Source: Clostridium sp. AN503 (GTDB taxonomy: Bacteria > Bacillota > Clostridia > Lachnospirales > Lachnospiraceae). Taken from it: a DNA stretch of 64,000 bases. Position 1 is the stretch's first letter. The number at the start of each line of letters is the position of its first letter. The notes beneath the pieces were generated by a model. It worked only from the letters and a program-made list of their open reading frames with translations. It ran no database searches and was not told the origin of the DNA. The position numbers and the translations under genes were made by a program. Location: positions 1,550,001 through 1,614,000 of the forward strand of contig NZ_JBFDTP010000002.1 of the NCBI RefSeq assembly GCF_040719375.1. The letters are read 5' to 3'. This document shows positions 31,645-41,382 of the stretch, in pieces.

Positions 31645-34284
31645 GTGAACAAGTATGGTGTAAACGAATTGAGAAAGATGTTCCTGGAGTTCTTTGAGAG
31701 CAAGGGTCATCTGGCGATGAAAAGTTTTTCCCTGGTACCGCATAATGACAACAGTCTGTTGCTGATCAATTCCGGCATGGCGCCCTTAAAGCCCTATTTT
31801 ACTGGGCAGGAGATCCCGCCGCGCAACCGCGTGACCACATGCCAGAAATGTATCCGTACCGGAGATATTGAGAATATCGGAAAGACTGCCCGTCACGGCA
31901 CCTTTTTTGAAATGCTGGGCAACTTCTCATTCGGAGATTATTTTAAGACGGATGCCATCCATTGGTCCTGGGAGTTTTTGACCGAGGTGGTGGGGCTGGA
32001 TCCGGATCGTCTCTATCCGTCTGTTTATCTGGATGACGATGAGGCTTTTGATATCTGGAACAAGGAGATCGGCATTCCGGCGGAACGGATCTTCCGCTTT
32101 GGCAAGGAAGACAACTTCTGGGAGCATGGAGCAGGTCCCTGCGGACCCTGTTCCGAGATCTATTATGACCGCGGTGAAAAGTACGGCTGCGGCAAGCCGG
32201 ATTGTACTGTAGGCTGCGAGTGCGACCGCTACATTGAGGTGTGGAACAACGTATTCACCCAGTTTGAGAGTGACGGCAAGGGGAATTATACCGAGCTTGC
32301 CCATAAGAATATTGATACCGGTATGGGGCTGGAGCGTCTGGCAGTTGTTGTTCAGGACGTGGATTCCCTGTTTACGGTGGATACCAACAAGGCGCTTCTG
32401 GATGAGGTGTGCGCCCTGGCCCACACGGAGTACCTTGCTGATGCCAGGACAGATATCTCCCTTCGTATTATTGCAGACCATGTGAAGTCCTGCACCTTTA
32501 TGATATCCGACGGCATTATGCCGTCCAACGAAGGACGCGGATACGTGCTGCGCCGTCTTCTGCGCCGTGCGGCGAGACACGGGAGACTGCTTGGCATTGA
32601 AGGCGGATTCATGCCGGAATTGTCTAAAACGGTGATTGCTCTTTCCAAGGACGGTTATCCGGAGCTGGAAGAGAAGAAAGCGATGATCCTCAAGGTCCTT
32701 GCCCAGGAGGAGGAGAAGTTTAACAAAACCATCGATCAGGGTCTTGCAATCCTTACGGATATGGAAGCGGATATGGCTGCCAAAGGGGAGACCGTACTTT
32801 CCGGAGAAAATGCATTTAAGCTCTATGATACCTATGGGTTCCCGCTGGATCTGACCATCGAGATCCTGGAGGAGAAGAACATGACGGTGGACGAGGCCGG
32901 ATTCCAGGCTGCCATGAAGGAGCAGCGTGAAAAAGCACGTGCAGCCCGCAAGACCACCAACTACATGGGGGCCGATGTGACGGTCTACCAGTCTATCCCG
33001 GCTGAGATCACGTCCACATTTGTGGGATATGACCGCCTGGCACATGATTCCAGGATCACGGTACTGACCACGGATACAGAGATCGTGGAAGCTCTGACGG
33101 ATGGACAGGCAGGCACTGTGATCACCTGTGAGACTCCGTTTTATGGTACTATGGGAGGACAGAGCGGCGACCACGGTATGATCGTGGGTGCGGACGGCAC
33201 CTTCCGGGTGGAGGATACTATTCATTTGCAGGGCGGCAAGATCGGCCATGTAGGGAAGATGGTTTCCGGCATGCTGACCACAGGAGAGAACGTGACCTTG
33301 AGCGTAGATGCGGAGAGCCGCCGTTCCACAGAGAAGAACCACAGCGCGACGCATCTGCTGCAGAAGGCGCTTCGCACCGTGCTGGGCGAACACGTTGAGC
33401 AGGCCGGTTCTCTGGTCACTCCGGACAGGCTGCGCTTCGACTTTACTCATTTCTCTGCCATGACAGCAGAAGAGATTAAGAAGGTTGAGGAGCTGGTCAA
33501 TCAAGAGATTCAGGAAGGCCTGGATGTTGTAACACAGGAGATGAGTCTGGATGAAGCGAAGAAAACGGGCGCTATGGCGCTGTTTGGCGAAAAATACGGC
33601 GAGAAGGTTCGTGTGGTTAAAATGGGCGACTTCTCTACAGAGCTTTGCGGCGGTACTCACGTTGGCAATACTGGTGCGATCCACGCATTCAAGATCATTT
33701 CAGAGGCAGGTATCGCAGCCGGGGTCCGCAGGATCGAGGCGCTGACCGGAGACGGTCTGATGGCCCATTATCAGAAGGTGGAAGAGGAACTGCATGAGGC
33801 AGCCAGGACTGCCAAGACAAGCCCTTCTGAGTTAAAGAGCAGGATCGAATCCATGATGGAGGAGCTGAAGAGCCTCCATGCCGAGAATGAAAAGTTAAAG
33901 AGTAAACTTGCCAAGGATTCCTTAGGCGACGTTATGAGCCAGGTGAAAGATATAAACGGCGTCAAGGTCCTTGCCACGAAGGTAGCCGACGTGGATATGA
34001 ACGGGCTGCGCGGTTTAGGCGACCAGCTCAAGGAGAAGCTGGGCGACGGCGTGATCGTGCTGGCATCCGTACAGGGGGATAAAGTGAACCTGATGGCAAC
34101 AGCTACCGATGCCGCACAGGCAAAGGGCGCTCACGCAGGCAATCTGATCAAGGCGATCGCTTCCCTTGTAGGCGGCGGTGGCGGCGGACGTCCGAACATG
34201 GCGCAGGCTGGAGGCAAGAATCCGGCAGGCGTGGACGCGGCGCTTTTAAAAGCTTATGAGGTGGCTGCGGAGCAGATCCACTAA
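31645..34284 (+). CDS. alaS: Alanyl-tRNA synthetase
   Basis: An 879-residue AlaRS of normal length. The catalytic domain starts FLEFFESKGHLAMKSFSLVP and includes NSGMAPLKPYF. The editing domain has the zinc-type motifs HSATHLLQKAL and CGGTHVGNTG. The C-terminal DHHA1 part ends with a Gly-rich LVGGGGGGRPNMAQAGG. It charges tRNA-Ala and clears mischarged Ser and Gly. The start codon is ATG 31645 and the ribosome site is acggagg. No T-box is visible before it. Confidence 0.98.
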   Translation: MNKYGVNELRKMFLEFFESKGHLAMKSFSLVPHNDNSLLLINSGMAPLKPYFTGQEIPPRNRVTTCQKCIRTGDIENIGKTARHGTFFEMLGNFSFGDYFKTDAIHWSWEFLTEVVGLDPDRLYPSVYLDDDEAFDIWNKEIGIPAERIFRFGKEDNFWEHGAGPCGPCSEIYYDRGEKYGCGKPDCTVGCECDRYIEVWNNVFTQFESDGKGNYTELAHKNIDTGMGLERLAVVVQDVDSLFTVDTNKALLDEVCALAHTEYLADARTDISLRIIADHVKSCTFMISDGIMPSNEGRGYVLRRLLRRAARHGRLLGIEGGFMPELSKTVIALSKDGYPELEEKKAMILKVLAQEEEKFNKTIDQGLAILTDMEADMAAKGETVLSGENAFKLYDTYGFPLDLTIEILEEKNMTVDEAGFQAAMKEQREKARAARKTTNYMGADVTVYQSIPAEITSTFVGYDRLAHDSRITVLTTDTEIVEALTDGQAGTVITCETPFYGTMGGQSGDHGMIVGADGTFRVEDTIHLQGGKIGHVGKMVSGMLTTGENVTLSVDAESRRSTEKNHSATHLLQKALRTVLGEHVEQAGSLVTPDRLRFDFTHFSAMTAEEIKKVEELVNQEIQEGLDVVTQEMSLDEAKKTGAMALFGEKYGEKVRVVKMGDFSTELCGGTHVGNTGAIHAFKIISEAGIAAGVRRIEALTGDGLMAHYQKVEEELHEAARTAKTSPSELKSRIESMMEELKSLHAENEKLKSKLAKDSLGDVMSQVKDINGVKVLATKVADVDMNGLRGLGDQLKEKLGDGVIVLASVQGDKVNLMATATDAAQAKGAHAGNLIKAIASLVGGGGGGRPNMAQAGGKNPAGVDAALLKAYEVAAEQIH

Positions 34285-34306
34285 GCTTTATACAGGATAG
34301 TTAGGG

Positions 34307-34356
34307 CGGGCATCATTCAATCATAGAGATCGTATGATTGAGTGGTGCCTGTTTTT
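34307..34356 (+). terminator. Intrinsic terminator after alaS
   Basis: A stem of about 17 pairs (gggcatcattcaatcat with atgattgagtggtgcct) is followed by gttttt. It separates alaS from the AT-rich gene that follows. Confidence 0.85.
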
Positions 34357-34373
34357 GTGCTCTTTTGCAAATA

Positions 34374-34417
34374 TTGACAGATATCATTGAAAAACAAAGA
34401 ATAGGACATTATACAAT
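34374..34417 (+). promoter_or_regulatory. Candidate promoter for the next gene
   Basis: TTGACA (34374-34379) has AAGAAT 17 bases later. Alternatively TTGAAA (34387-34392) pairs with TACAAT (34412-34417) at 19 bases. One of these probably drives the hypothetical gene at 34475. Confidence 0.45.
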
Positions 34418-34474
34418 ATTTATAGTATTTGTCAGTGTTCTATGGTAAGATTAAAAAAAGTGGGAGAGAATGCT

Positions 34475-35092
34475 GTGATTAAAAAATTATTAGCAATTTT
34501 TACTGTTGCTATTGTGGGAAAAGAATTGTATTTTTGCATTCTTGATAAAATACTGCATACGACCTTGTTTTTGGCTATGGTGTTTGTTGTGTGTCTTTGG
34601 ACGGGATTGAAATATAAGCAGGAACAAGATCCTCTCTATAATCGGATTTCAAAGGGATGTGCTTTTGTGTGGGTGATGTGTGCAATCTTTACGGTTGTCT
34701 ATGCGCCAAAGTACTTCGAAAGCGCTGAACCGGTCAGCGGTGGTATTGGTTATGTTCTGGTCGAAATATTTGATAAAGATATCGCTTTTATTTCTAATAG
34801 CAGAGATGCGCATAATATAAAAGCGTATGACTATTATCTTGTTGATGAAGGTAAAGGAAAAAATGCTCTGTTGAAGTATTTTCATAAAAAAGTTTCGCCG
34901 CAGGTGGAGTATGTAGAAAAAGGAGATGCTGTCTTTTACTATATTGCCGGGCAGGCGCATGAAGAAATGGCTGCTGTCTCAGTTTTAGAGAAAGGCGGGT
35001 ATGATATTTTAAGGGTAGAAGGTACAAAAATGTTTAAACAAAAGAATCTTTTAGGAGGATATTATTGGGGGAAAAACATATATGCACAATAG
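34475..35092 (+). CDS. Hypothetical membrane protein
   Basis: A 205-residue AT-rich gene product that I do not recognise. Hydrophobic segments lie at about residues 4-22, 30-46 and 62-78, then a soluble region of about 120 residues with mixed charge (DAHNIKAYDYYLVDEGKGKN). GTG 34475 is preferred because gggagag lies about eight bases upstream; ATG 34442 is also in frame but lacks a ribosome site. Composition differs from alaS and rpsU around it, suggesting acquired DNA. It is followed by a lipoprotein gene. Confidence 0.65.
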   Translation: MIKKLLAIFTVAIVGKELYFCILDKILHTTLFLAMVFVVCLWTGLKYKQEQDPLYNRISKGCAFVWVMCAIFTVVYAPKYFESAEPVSGGIGYVLVEIFDKDIAFISNSRDAHNIKAYDYYLVDEGKGKNALLKYFHKKVSPQVEYVEKGDAVFYYIAGQAHEEMAAVSVLEKGGYDILRVEGTKMFKQKNLLGGYYWGKNIYAQ

Positions 35093-35121
35093 ACCTTGTG
35101 TTTTGAGAAAAGAGGGCGTTT

Positions 35122-36705
35122 ATGATAAAAAGCAGATTTCGGTACCTGCTGATTTTATGTGCTGTTATGTGTTGGCTTGCCGCCTGCACTACATCCACCT
35201 ACAATGAGGAGCACCAAGAGGGAGAGACCTCTGGTACAGCAGGACAAACTATGAAACAGGAGATAGAATCAGAGTCTGGGCAGCAGACAGAGGAGGTCTC
35301 GCTTGCAGAAGGCTACCAGTTTGTGCGAGATCTCGGAATCTTCGCTCCCGGCAGTCCGGTCATCTATCAGATGGAGAACTTAAATACTCCGGAGGTGAAA
35401 AACGAGTACGGGACGGCACGGCTTTTAAATGCTTTCTATCAGGATGGAAACGTGATGCTGACTGTGCTTTATAAAGATTATTCGGTTTATCAGCTATCCG
35501 ATGAGGAAGTCCGGGAAATCCGGCAGAAAGAGAAAGAAAACAGGGAAAAACAGGAGCGCGGAGAAGCGATAGCGTCGGACGACAGCTATTTCTGTATGGA
35601 TGAAGAAAAGCAGATTTACATGAGAAGCGCATTTTTGGAAAACTGGCAAGAACAGAATCCCGATGATACGAGCCCATTTTATGAAGGAAAGATGTTTATC
35701 CAGGGAAGTAAGAAGCCTGGATACATATTTAATCGTGCATCTTATACCAGATACTCTTATGATAAATATTCAGATATCGGATATATCCCGATATTAGTTC
35801 GTTTCATAAAGGATGGAAAATATCCGGAGACGGATGGTCCGGATGGCGTCCACGAATTGCAGCTGGATGCTTTTGAAGACCCATTTACGTTTGAATTTGG
35901 TAAATCCATAGAGCTGGACTCTTTGCAGGAACTGCCGGGAGTGGTGATGAAGGAAGGTGCAAGCCTCTATGCGGAAGCGGAACGGGAGGATAAGGCTTTC
36001 GTAGTATCTTTTTATACGTACTCCGATGTTGGTTGTTCCATTGTGCCGCAGAAGTTCAGTGTGTCGGCGGACTGTTCAGATCAGCAGACGGAGCAGCTTA
36101 AGCCAGGCCCTGATCTTCTGCAAAGCAGTGTCACTGATAAGGATCTGTTTGTTGGCAATGCAAACGGAAAGCTCATAAAAAGTGCATTTATCATACCGGA
36201 CGGACAGGATATAGAGGGATTGACCGTGAACTATGAGCAGTTTGCCGTGACGGATCCCTCGGAGATCGGAACCTACACATTCAAAATTCCCCAGGATGAG
36301 GAGGAGCTTGAAATCAGCGCAGAATTTCCTGACGGAATCCTGTATCTGACAAAGGTAAGCCGTATGGAAGAAAAAATGAAATGGGGAACGGATGAGGACG
36401 GGAAGGATCTGTTAAAACCGCAGATCTATCTGACTGGTCGTGTCGAAGACAAGAGAAGCGATCGGCATGTGAATTTGATTCAGGCGACGGATGCTAAGAG
36501 CGAGACAGATGGCAGCGGCAGTCATTTTTACACAGGTAACTATTATCCGGATATCGATCAAAGTGAATCAGCATCCTGGTATGATGGAAAGATACAGGGG
36601 TTTGCGATCGGTTATGAGGAAGGCGAGGAAAGCGTGACGGTCCGGTTCCACGATGCGGTGACAAAGTGGAGTACTGATATAAAGGCCCCGGTCAGACTCC
36701 GGTAA
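35122..36705 (+). CDS. Hypothetical lipoprotein
   Basis: A 527-residue secreted protein. The signal peptide (about 1-20) ends in a clean lipobox LAAC, followed by a Glu/Thr/Gln-rich linker and a long acidic, aspartate- and tyrosine-rich body with beta-type segments (VRFIKDGKYPETDGPDG, YEQFAVTDPSEIGTYTFKI). No enzyme motif was found and the family is not known to me. A DUF4179/DUF5643-like immunoglobulin fold is possible for the C-terminal half. Starts at ATG 35122 with the gagggcg site; it has no visible partner other than the membrane protein upstream. Confidence 0.7.
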   Translation: MIKSRFRYLLILCAVMCWLAACTTSTYNEEHQEGETSGTAGQTMKQEIESESGQQTEEVSLAEGYQFVRDLGIFAPGSPVIYQMENLNTPEVKNEYGTARLLNAFYQDGNVMLTVLYKDYSVYQLSDEEVREIRQKEKENREKQERGEAIASDDSYFCMDEEKQIYMRSAFLENWQEQNPDDTSPFYEGKMFIQGSKKPGYIFNRASYTRYSYDKYSDIGYIPILVRFIKDGKYPETDGPDGVHELQLDAFEDPFTFEFGKSIELDSLQELPGVVMKEGASLYAEAEREDKAFVVSFYTYSDVGCSIVPQKFSVSADCSDQQTEQLKPGPDLLQSSVTDKDLFVGNANGKLIKSAFIIPDGQDIEGLTVNYEQFAVTDPSEIGTYTFKIPQDEEELEISAEFPDGILYLTKVSRMEEKMKWGTDEDGKDLLKPQIYLTGRVEDKRSDRHVNLIQATDAKSETDGSGSHFYTGNYYPDIDQSESASWYDGKIQGFAIGYEEGEESVTVRFHDAVTKWSTDIKAPVRLR

Positions 36706-36792
36706 TATGGGCGAAATCATGACGCTCCGGGCAGAAGATTGCAGGATTTTGGAAATTTTATGAAATAAATCCCCTTCTTTTGCAAAAAATAG

Positions 36793-36820
36793 TTGACGAA
36801 TGCAGATTTTATGCTATAAT
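36793..36820 (+). promoter_or_regulatory. Promoter for rpsU
   Basis: TTGACG (36793-36798), a 16-base spacer and TGC-TATAAT (36812-36820) give a near-consensus, extended -10 promoter. It lies 76 bases before the rpsU start codon. Confidence 0.85.
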
Positions 36821-36896
36821 CATTTCAGTGCTATAAAATACCCAAACAGTTGTATTATGCACAAGTACACAACTGGAGGGAGGTTAGGTGTGAGCT

Positions 36897-37073
36897 ATGT
36901 CAAACGTTATCGTTAAAGAAAACGAGACTCTGGACAGCGCATTACGCAGATTCAAAAGAAACTGCGCTAAGGCGGGTATTCAGCAGGAGATTCGTAAGAG
37001 AGAGCATTACGAAAAACCAAGCGTAAGACGCAAGAAAAAGTCTGAAGCTGCAAGAAAACGTAAATTTAACTAA
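36897..37073 (+). CDS. rpsU: 30S ribosomal protein S21
   Basis: A 58-residue basic protein beginning MSNVIVKENETLDSALRRFK and ending in a run of Arg and Lys (RRKKKSEAARKRKFN), the standard S21 sequence. S21 assists translation initiation by contact near the anti-Shine-Dalgarno end of 16S rRNA. Ribosome site ggagggagg is strong. It has its own promoter and terminator. The place before yqfC-yqfD-phoH-ybeY matches many Firmicutes. Confidence 0.96.
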   Translation: MSNVIVKENETLDSALRRFKRNCAKAGIQQEIRKREHYEKPSVRRKKKSEAARKRKFN

Positions 37074-37081
37074 ATGTTCCG

Positions 37082-37112
37082 AAATCCCCAGTCATAAGGC
37101 TGGGGATTTTTT
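37082..37112 (+). terminator. Intrinsic terminator after rpsU
   Basis: aaatccccag (37082-37091) pairs with ctggggattt (37100-37109), followed by a T-run. A classical rho-independent terminator. Confidence 0.9.
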
Positions 37113-37152
37113 CGTAGAATGATAGTAATTACCGGTATATGGGTAGAGACGA

Positions 37153-37422
37153 TTGTTTGATCAGATTAAAATAACGGCGGCGGACAGTCTGAAGCTGCCG
37201 AAGGATGTGGTCCTGGGAGAGGTGCTGGTCTCCTTTGTAGGACGTTACAGCGTGACCATTGAAAATTACCGGGGAATCCTGATATATGATGACAAGACCG
37301 TTAAGCTCCAGGCGAAGCACTGCAAGCTGCAGATTCACGGGAAACGGCTTCATATCGATTATTATAACCATGACGAGATGAAGATAAGCGGACAGATACA
37401 GTCGATGTGTTTTGAAGATTGA
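37153..37422 (+). CDS. yqfC: YqfC/YabP-type sporulation protein
   Basis: An 89-residue protein of the YabP/YqfC sporulation family, with the GRYSVTIENYRGILIYDD block (about 30-47) and a final strand LHIDYYNHDEMKISGQI. In Bacillus yqfC is expressed in the mother cell under sigma-E and is of unclear biochemical role. The start is TTG 37153, since an in-frame stop precedes it at 37144-37146. yqfD follows with a small overlap or short spacing. Confidence 0.85.
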   Translation: MFDQIKITAADSLKLPKDVVLGEVLVSFVGRYSVTIENYRGILIYDDKTVKLQAKHCKLQIHGKRLHIDYYNHDEMKISGQIQSMCFED

Positions 37423-37439
37423 GGACGGGAGTGAGTGGG

Positions 37440-38672
37440 GTGAAACAGGCTGTTATGCGTTATACAGGCGGATATCTCCGGATCCGTCTGGTTGGATTTT
37501 CGCCGGAGCGTTTTTTGAACCTGTGCATGGCAAACCAGATCGTGATCTGGGATCTTCGTTATCAGGACAATGGTTACCAGTTTCTGGTCACGGTGAAGGA
37601 TTACCGCCGTGTGCGTCCGCTGGTGAAGAAGGCACAGGTCCATTTGAGGATTATGGGAAGGTACGGACTTCCTTTTTTTTTACACCAGAATCGAAGGAGG
37701 AAGCTGTATGCCGCAGGGGTTGCAGCATTCTTCCTCATACTTTTTATCATGTCAAGGTTCATATGGAATATCACGTTGGACGGGAATTACCATTTTACGG
37801 ATGACACCCTGCTGCACTATCTGGATTCGCTGGATATCCGGTACGGCACGGTGAAATCCGGGATCGACTGCGACGCGCTGGAGGAATCAATCCGCAGCCA
37901 GTACCCTGAGATCATATGGGTATCCGCACGGATCTCAGGAACCCGCCTGATGATCAAGGTCAAGGAAAATGAGGTGATGGGGACGATTCCTGTCAGGGAG
38001 GACACGCCGCAGGACCTGGTGGCTGACAAATCCGGCGTCATCACAAGAATGGTTGTCCGCAGAGGAAAAGCACAGGTTGCCGTCGGGGATGCGGTGGAGG
38101 CGGGACAGGTTTTGGTCAGCGGGACCATCCCGATCTACAATGATGCGGAAGAACTGGTCAACTGCCAGTATGTGCATGCAGATGCGGATATTTATGCGCA
38201 GACCGAGGCAGGATATACAGAAAAGCTGTCCCATTTTGTGACGGAACGCTCTTATAACGGCAAGGTCCGTCATGGCCTGCGGCTGCGTTTTCCCGGCCTC
38301 TCCTTTCTCTGGATGCTGCCGTCCGGGAAGGAGACTCTCTGGGAGATGACCGGTCGGTATGAACAGGTGACGGTGTGCGGTGATTTTTATCTGCCCATAT
38401 GGATCGATCAGATCACGGCGCGCCAGTATGAGAATTATGAGCGGACCCGGACCCAGTCGGAACTGGAAACCATAAAAAATCAAATAAATGACAGTAAAAT
38501 TCAAAATTTATTGGAAAAAGGGGTACAAATAATTGAAAATGATGTTAAAATATTAGATAAGAGTTCCGGCTGGGAGATCCAGGGCAGTTTCATCCTGGAG
38601 GAGAAGGTCGGGACCGGACAGGACATACCACAGAATATGAACGAGGAAGAGGAGCAGACAACAGATCAATGA
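37440..38672 (+). CDS. yqfD: Sporulation protein YqfD
   Basis: About 410 residues from GTG 37440. An N-terminal soluble domain (GGYLRIRLVGFSPERFLNLC) is followed by one membrane segment (about residues 84-105) and a long outer region with a YqfD/POTRA-like VKSGIDCDALEESIRSQYPE. It is the membrane partner of YqfC in spore-forming Firmicutes. ATG 37455 is an alternative start, but gggagtgag stands before GTG 37440. Its end overlaps phoH by four bases (ATGA). Confidence 0.88.
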   Translation: MKQAVMRYTGGYLRIRLVGFSPERFLNLCMANQIVIWDLRYQDNGYQFLVTVKDYRRVRPLVKKAQVHLRIMGRYGLPFFLHQNRRRKLYAAGVAAFFLILFIMSRFIWNITLDGNYHFTDDTLLHYLDSLDIRYGTVKSGIDCDALEESIRSQYPEIIWVSARISGTRLMIKVKENEVMGTIPVREDTPQDLVADKSGVITRMVVRRGKAQVAVGDAVEAGQVLVSGTIPIYNDAEELVNCQYVHADADIYAQTEAGYTEKLSHFVTERSYNGKVRHGLRLRFPGLSFLWMLPSGKETLWEMTGRYEQVTVCGDFYLPIWIDQITARQYENYERTRTQSELETIKNQINDSKIQNLLEKGVQIIENDVKILDKSSGWEIQGSFILEEKVGTGQDIPQNMNEEEEQTTDQ

Positions 38673-39685
38673 GTGTAATAGAAACGATTATCGATATACC
38701 CGCAGAGCATGAGAAGAATGTATGCGGCCAGTTTGACAGTTACCTAAAAAAGATTGAGCGGACGCTTCATGTGACCATCGTGGCCCGGGACGGAGCGATC
38801 AAGCTGATCGGCCCGGAGGCCATGATAAAACGCGCCAGGAGCGTGTTCAACAACCTGGTGGAGCTGTCTAAAAGAGGCAACGCCATCACGGAACAGAATG
38901 TGGATTACGCCCTCTCTCTGTCCTTCACGGAGTCAGATCATGAGATCCTGGAGATCGATAAGGATATCATCTGCCGCACCGTGACAGGCAAGCCGGTGAA
39001 GCCCAAGACCGTAGGCCAGAAGCAGTATGTGGACACCATACGCAAGAAGATGATCGTCTTCGGAGTCGGTCCTGCCGGTACCGGAAAGACTTATCTTGCC
39101 ATGGCGATGGCTATCTCCGCTTTCAAAAACGGAGAAGTGAACCGGATCATCCTGACCCGCCCTGCGATCGAGGCGGGGGAGAAGTTGGGTTTCCTGCCGG
39201 GGGATCTGCAGAGCAAGATCGACCCGTACCTGCGCCCGCTCTATGACGCCCTGTACCAGATCATGGGTGCGGAGAGCTTTCTGCACAACTCGGAGAAGGG
39301 GTTGATTGAGGTTGCGCCGCTGGCTTACATGCGCGGCCGTACCCTGGACAATGCCTATATTATCCTGGATGAAGCGCAGAATACCACGCCCGCCCAGATG
39401 AAGATGTTTTTAACCCGTATCGGTTTTGGTTCCAAGGTCATCGTCACCGGCGATAAGACCCAGAAGGACCTTCCGAGTGGAGCCGTATCAGGGCTTGATA
39501 TGGCGATGAAGGTGCTGCACCGGATCGATGACATTGGTTTCTGCAACTTAACAAGCAGCGACGTGGTCCGTCATCCATTGGTGCAGAAGATCGTACAGGC
39601 TTATGACGACTATGAGAAGAAGGATGCGAAAAACGCACAGAAGGACCATCCGAGAAGATTTAAGGAACAGAGGAACCGATCATGA
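38669..39685 (+). CDS. phoH: PhoH family ATPase
   Basis: A 338-residue PhoH-like protein. An N-terminal KH-like domain is followed by Walker A GPAGTGKT (134-141) and Walker B ILDEAQNTTPAQM, the latter typical of PhoH. The family is linked with RNA metabolism and phosphate stress, and is almost always beside ybeY, as here. The start ATG overlaps the yqfD stop and its own stop overlaps ybeY by four bases, so translation is coupled. Confidence 0.95.
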   Translation: MSVIETIIDIPAEHEKNVCGQFDSYLKKIERTLHVTIVARDGAIKLIGPEAMIKRARSVFNNLVELSKRGNAITEQNVDYALSLSFTESDHEILEIDKDIICRTVTGKPVKPKTVGQKQYVDTIRKKMIVFGVGPAGTGKTYLAMAMAISAFKNGEVNRIILTRPAIEAGEKLGFLPGDLQSKIDPYLRPLYDALYQIMGAESFLHNSEKGLIEVAPLAYMRGRTLDNAYIILDEAQNTTPAQMKMFLTRIGFGSKVIVTGDKTQKDLPSGAVSGLDMAMKVLHRIDDIGFCNLTSSDVVRHPLVQKIVQAYDDYEKKDAKNAQKDHPRRFKEQRNRS

Positions 39686-40179
39686 CGATTAATATTGAAT
39701 ATGAGACAGAACTGCCGCTTCCGGTCGACCACGAGAAGATCATCCACGATATCATCCCGGCAGCTCTGGACTATGAAGAATGCCCCTACGAGGCGGAGGT
39801 CAATGTGATCCTGACGGACAACGAGGCGATCCGGGAGATCAACCGGGATTACCGTCAGATCGATGCGCCTACGGATGTTTTATCCTTTCCGATGGTCGAA
39901 TTCGAAACGGAATCAGACTTTAGCCATGTGGAGGACGCGGTTGAGGATTTCTTTAATCCGGAGACTGGAGAGCTGATCCTGGGGGATATTATCATCTCCG
40001 TGGAGAAAGTCATCGAACAGGCGGAAAAGTACGGACATTCTAAGGAGCGGGAGCTGGCCTTTCTTCTCGCCCACAGTATGCTGCACTTATGCGGTTACGA
40101 CCATATGGACGAGGAAGAGCGGGAGCTCATGGAACAGAAGCAGAGAGAGATCTTAGAGTCGAAAGGATACAGCCGATGA
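39682..40179 (+). CDS. ybeY: Endoribonuclease YbeY
   Basis: A 165-residue metal-dependent RNase for 16S rRNA 3' processing and ribosome quality control. The zinc motif is HSMLHLCGYDH (His131, His135, His141). The upstream TDVLSFPM element is also conserved. It has an acidic insertion between about 72 and 95 (ETESDFSHVEDAVEDFF), common in Clostridia. Start and stop both overlap neighbours by four bases (phoH upstream, lipoprotein gene downstream). Confidence 0.96.
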   Translation: MTINIEYETELPLPVDHEKIIHDIIPAALDYEECPYEAEVNVILTDNEAIREINRDYRQIDAPTDVLSFPMVEFETESDFSHVEDAVEDFFNPETGELILGDIIISVEKVIEQAEKYGHSKERELAFLLAHSMLHLCGYDHMDEEERELMEQKQREILESKGYSR

Positions 40180-41330
40180 AAAAAACCAAGGTTCTGGCAA
40201 GGTGGATTCTGGCAGGAGGGGTGTGTGCAGCGGTATGGATATGTCCTGGCTGCAGCAGGCCCGTGTCTGCCCCTTTGGAGCGGATTGAAACAACAGTCCC
40301 GACAGAGGAGACCGAGACAGAACCGCTTGTGCTTCCCACCGAACCGCCGGAGACGGAGACCGTGGAGGAGTCAGAAGAATATCCGGAGGAGCGGGTGGAG
40401 GTTGACGGCATGATCCGCAGCTACTTGACGGGCGAGATGGTTCCCGTGTCACAGGGCAACCGCCGTCCCCTTGCGATCATGATGAGCAATGACAAGCAGG
40501 CGCTTCCCCAGTACGGGATCAACCGGGCCGGAGTGGTCTACGAGGCGCCGGTGGAGGCCACCATGAACCGGTACATGGCGATCATGGAGAACTACGATGA
40601 TCTGGACCGGATCGGGTCTGTGCGGAGCTGCCGGACCTACTATACATACTTTGCCAGGGAGTTTGACGCTATATACGCCCATTTCGGGCAGAGTACCTTT
40701 GCAAAGCCTTACCTGAAGAATGTAGACAACATAAACGGGATCGAGGGCACCGGAAGCACCGCTTACTACCGGGCGAAGGATAAGCGCTCCCCGCACAATG
40801 CCTACGCAAGCTTTGCCGGGATCCAGAAGGCCATCGGCCAGCTTCACTATTCTCAGGAATATGATCCGGAGTATGAGGGGCATTTCCTTTTTGCCAGGAC
40901 CGGCAAAGAAGCTGAGCTAAAGGGCGCGGATGCGCGGGAGGCATGGAAGGTGAGGCCGGGGTATAAGTACAATGATCCCTGGTTTGAGTACCATGAGGAC
41001 GACGGCCTCTATTACCGGTACCAGTATGGGGATGTGCATAAAGGGGACGAAGGTCCCATTGCGGTGAAGAATATCATCATCCAGTACTGCTCCGCAGGAT
41101 ACTATGCGACCACGGACTACCGCAACATCAACGTCCATGAGGATTCCTGGGGGTATTTCATCACCGGGGGCAAAGCGGAGGATATTACCTGGAAAAAGGA
41201 CGGGGAGTTTGGCGTGACCCATTACTATGACGCCACGGGCGAGGAGATCGTGCTGAATCCGGGAAAAACCTGGATCTGCATTGCCACGACCAATGATATG
41301 GGCATGGCGAAAATAGAAGGAAAGAACTGA
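40176..41330 (+). CDS. DUF3048 domain lipoprotein (YerB-like)
   Basis: A 384-residue exported protein. Signal peptide with the lipobox-like CPGC near residues 24-27, then an acidic Thr/Glu-rich linker (ETTVPTEETETEPLVLPTE). The DUF3048 domain follows, with RPLAIMMSNDKQALPQYGI, DRIGSVRSCRTYY and YAHFGQSTFAK. The family is mostly surface-attached with unknown function. ATG 40176 overlaps the ybeY stop by four bases; the earlier ATG 40089 lies within ybeY and is discarded. Confidence 0.92.
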   Translation: MKKTKVLARWILAGGVCAAVWICPGCSRPVSAPLERIETTVPTEETETEPLVLPTEPPETETVEESEEYPEERVEVDGMIRSYLTGEMVPVSQGNRRPLAIMMSNDKQALPQYGINRAGVVYEAPVEATMNRYMAIMENYDDLDRIGSVRSCRTYYTYFAREFDAIYAHFGQSTFAKPYLKNVDNINGIEGTGSTAYYRAKDKRSPHNAYASFAGIQKAIGQLHYSQEYDPEYEGHFLFARTGKEAELKGADAREAWKVRPGYKYNDPWFEYHEDDGLYYRYQYGDVHKGDEGPIAVKNIIIQYCSAGYYATTDYRNINVHEDSWGYFITGGKAEDITWKKDGEFGVTHYYDATGEEIVLNPGKTWICIATTNDMGMAKIEGKN

Positions 41331-41382
41331 GCTGGATAAAACAGTAAAAATAAGCAGATACTATACTTACGGAGGTTTTACT

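Noticed and set aside
31927..33684. 585-codon open frame on the minus strand
   Set aside because: Antisense to alaS, which has all expected motifs. No ribosome site or recognisable domain in the antisense frame.
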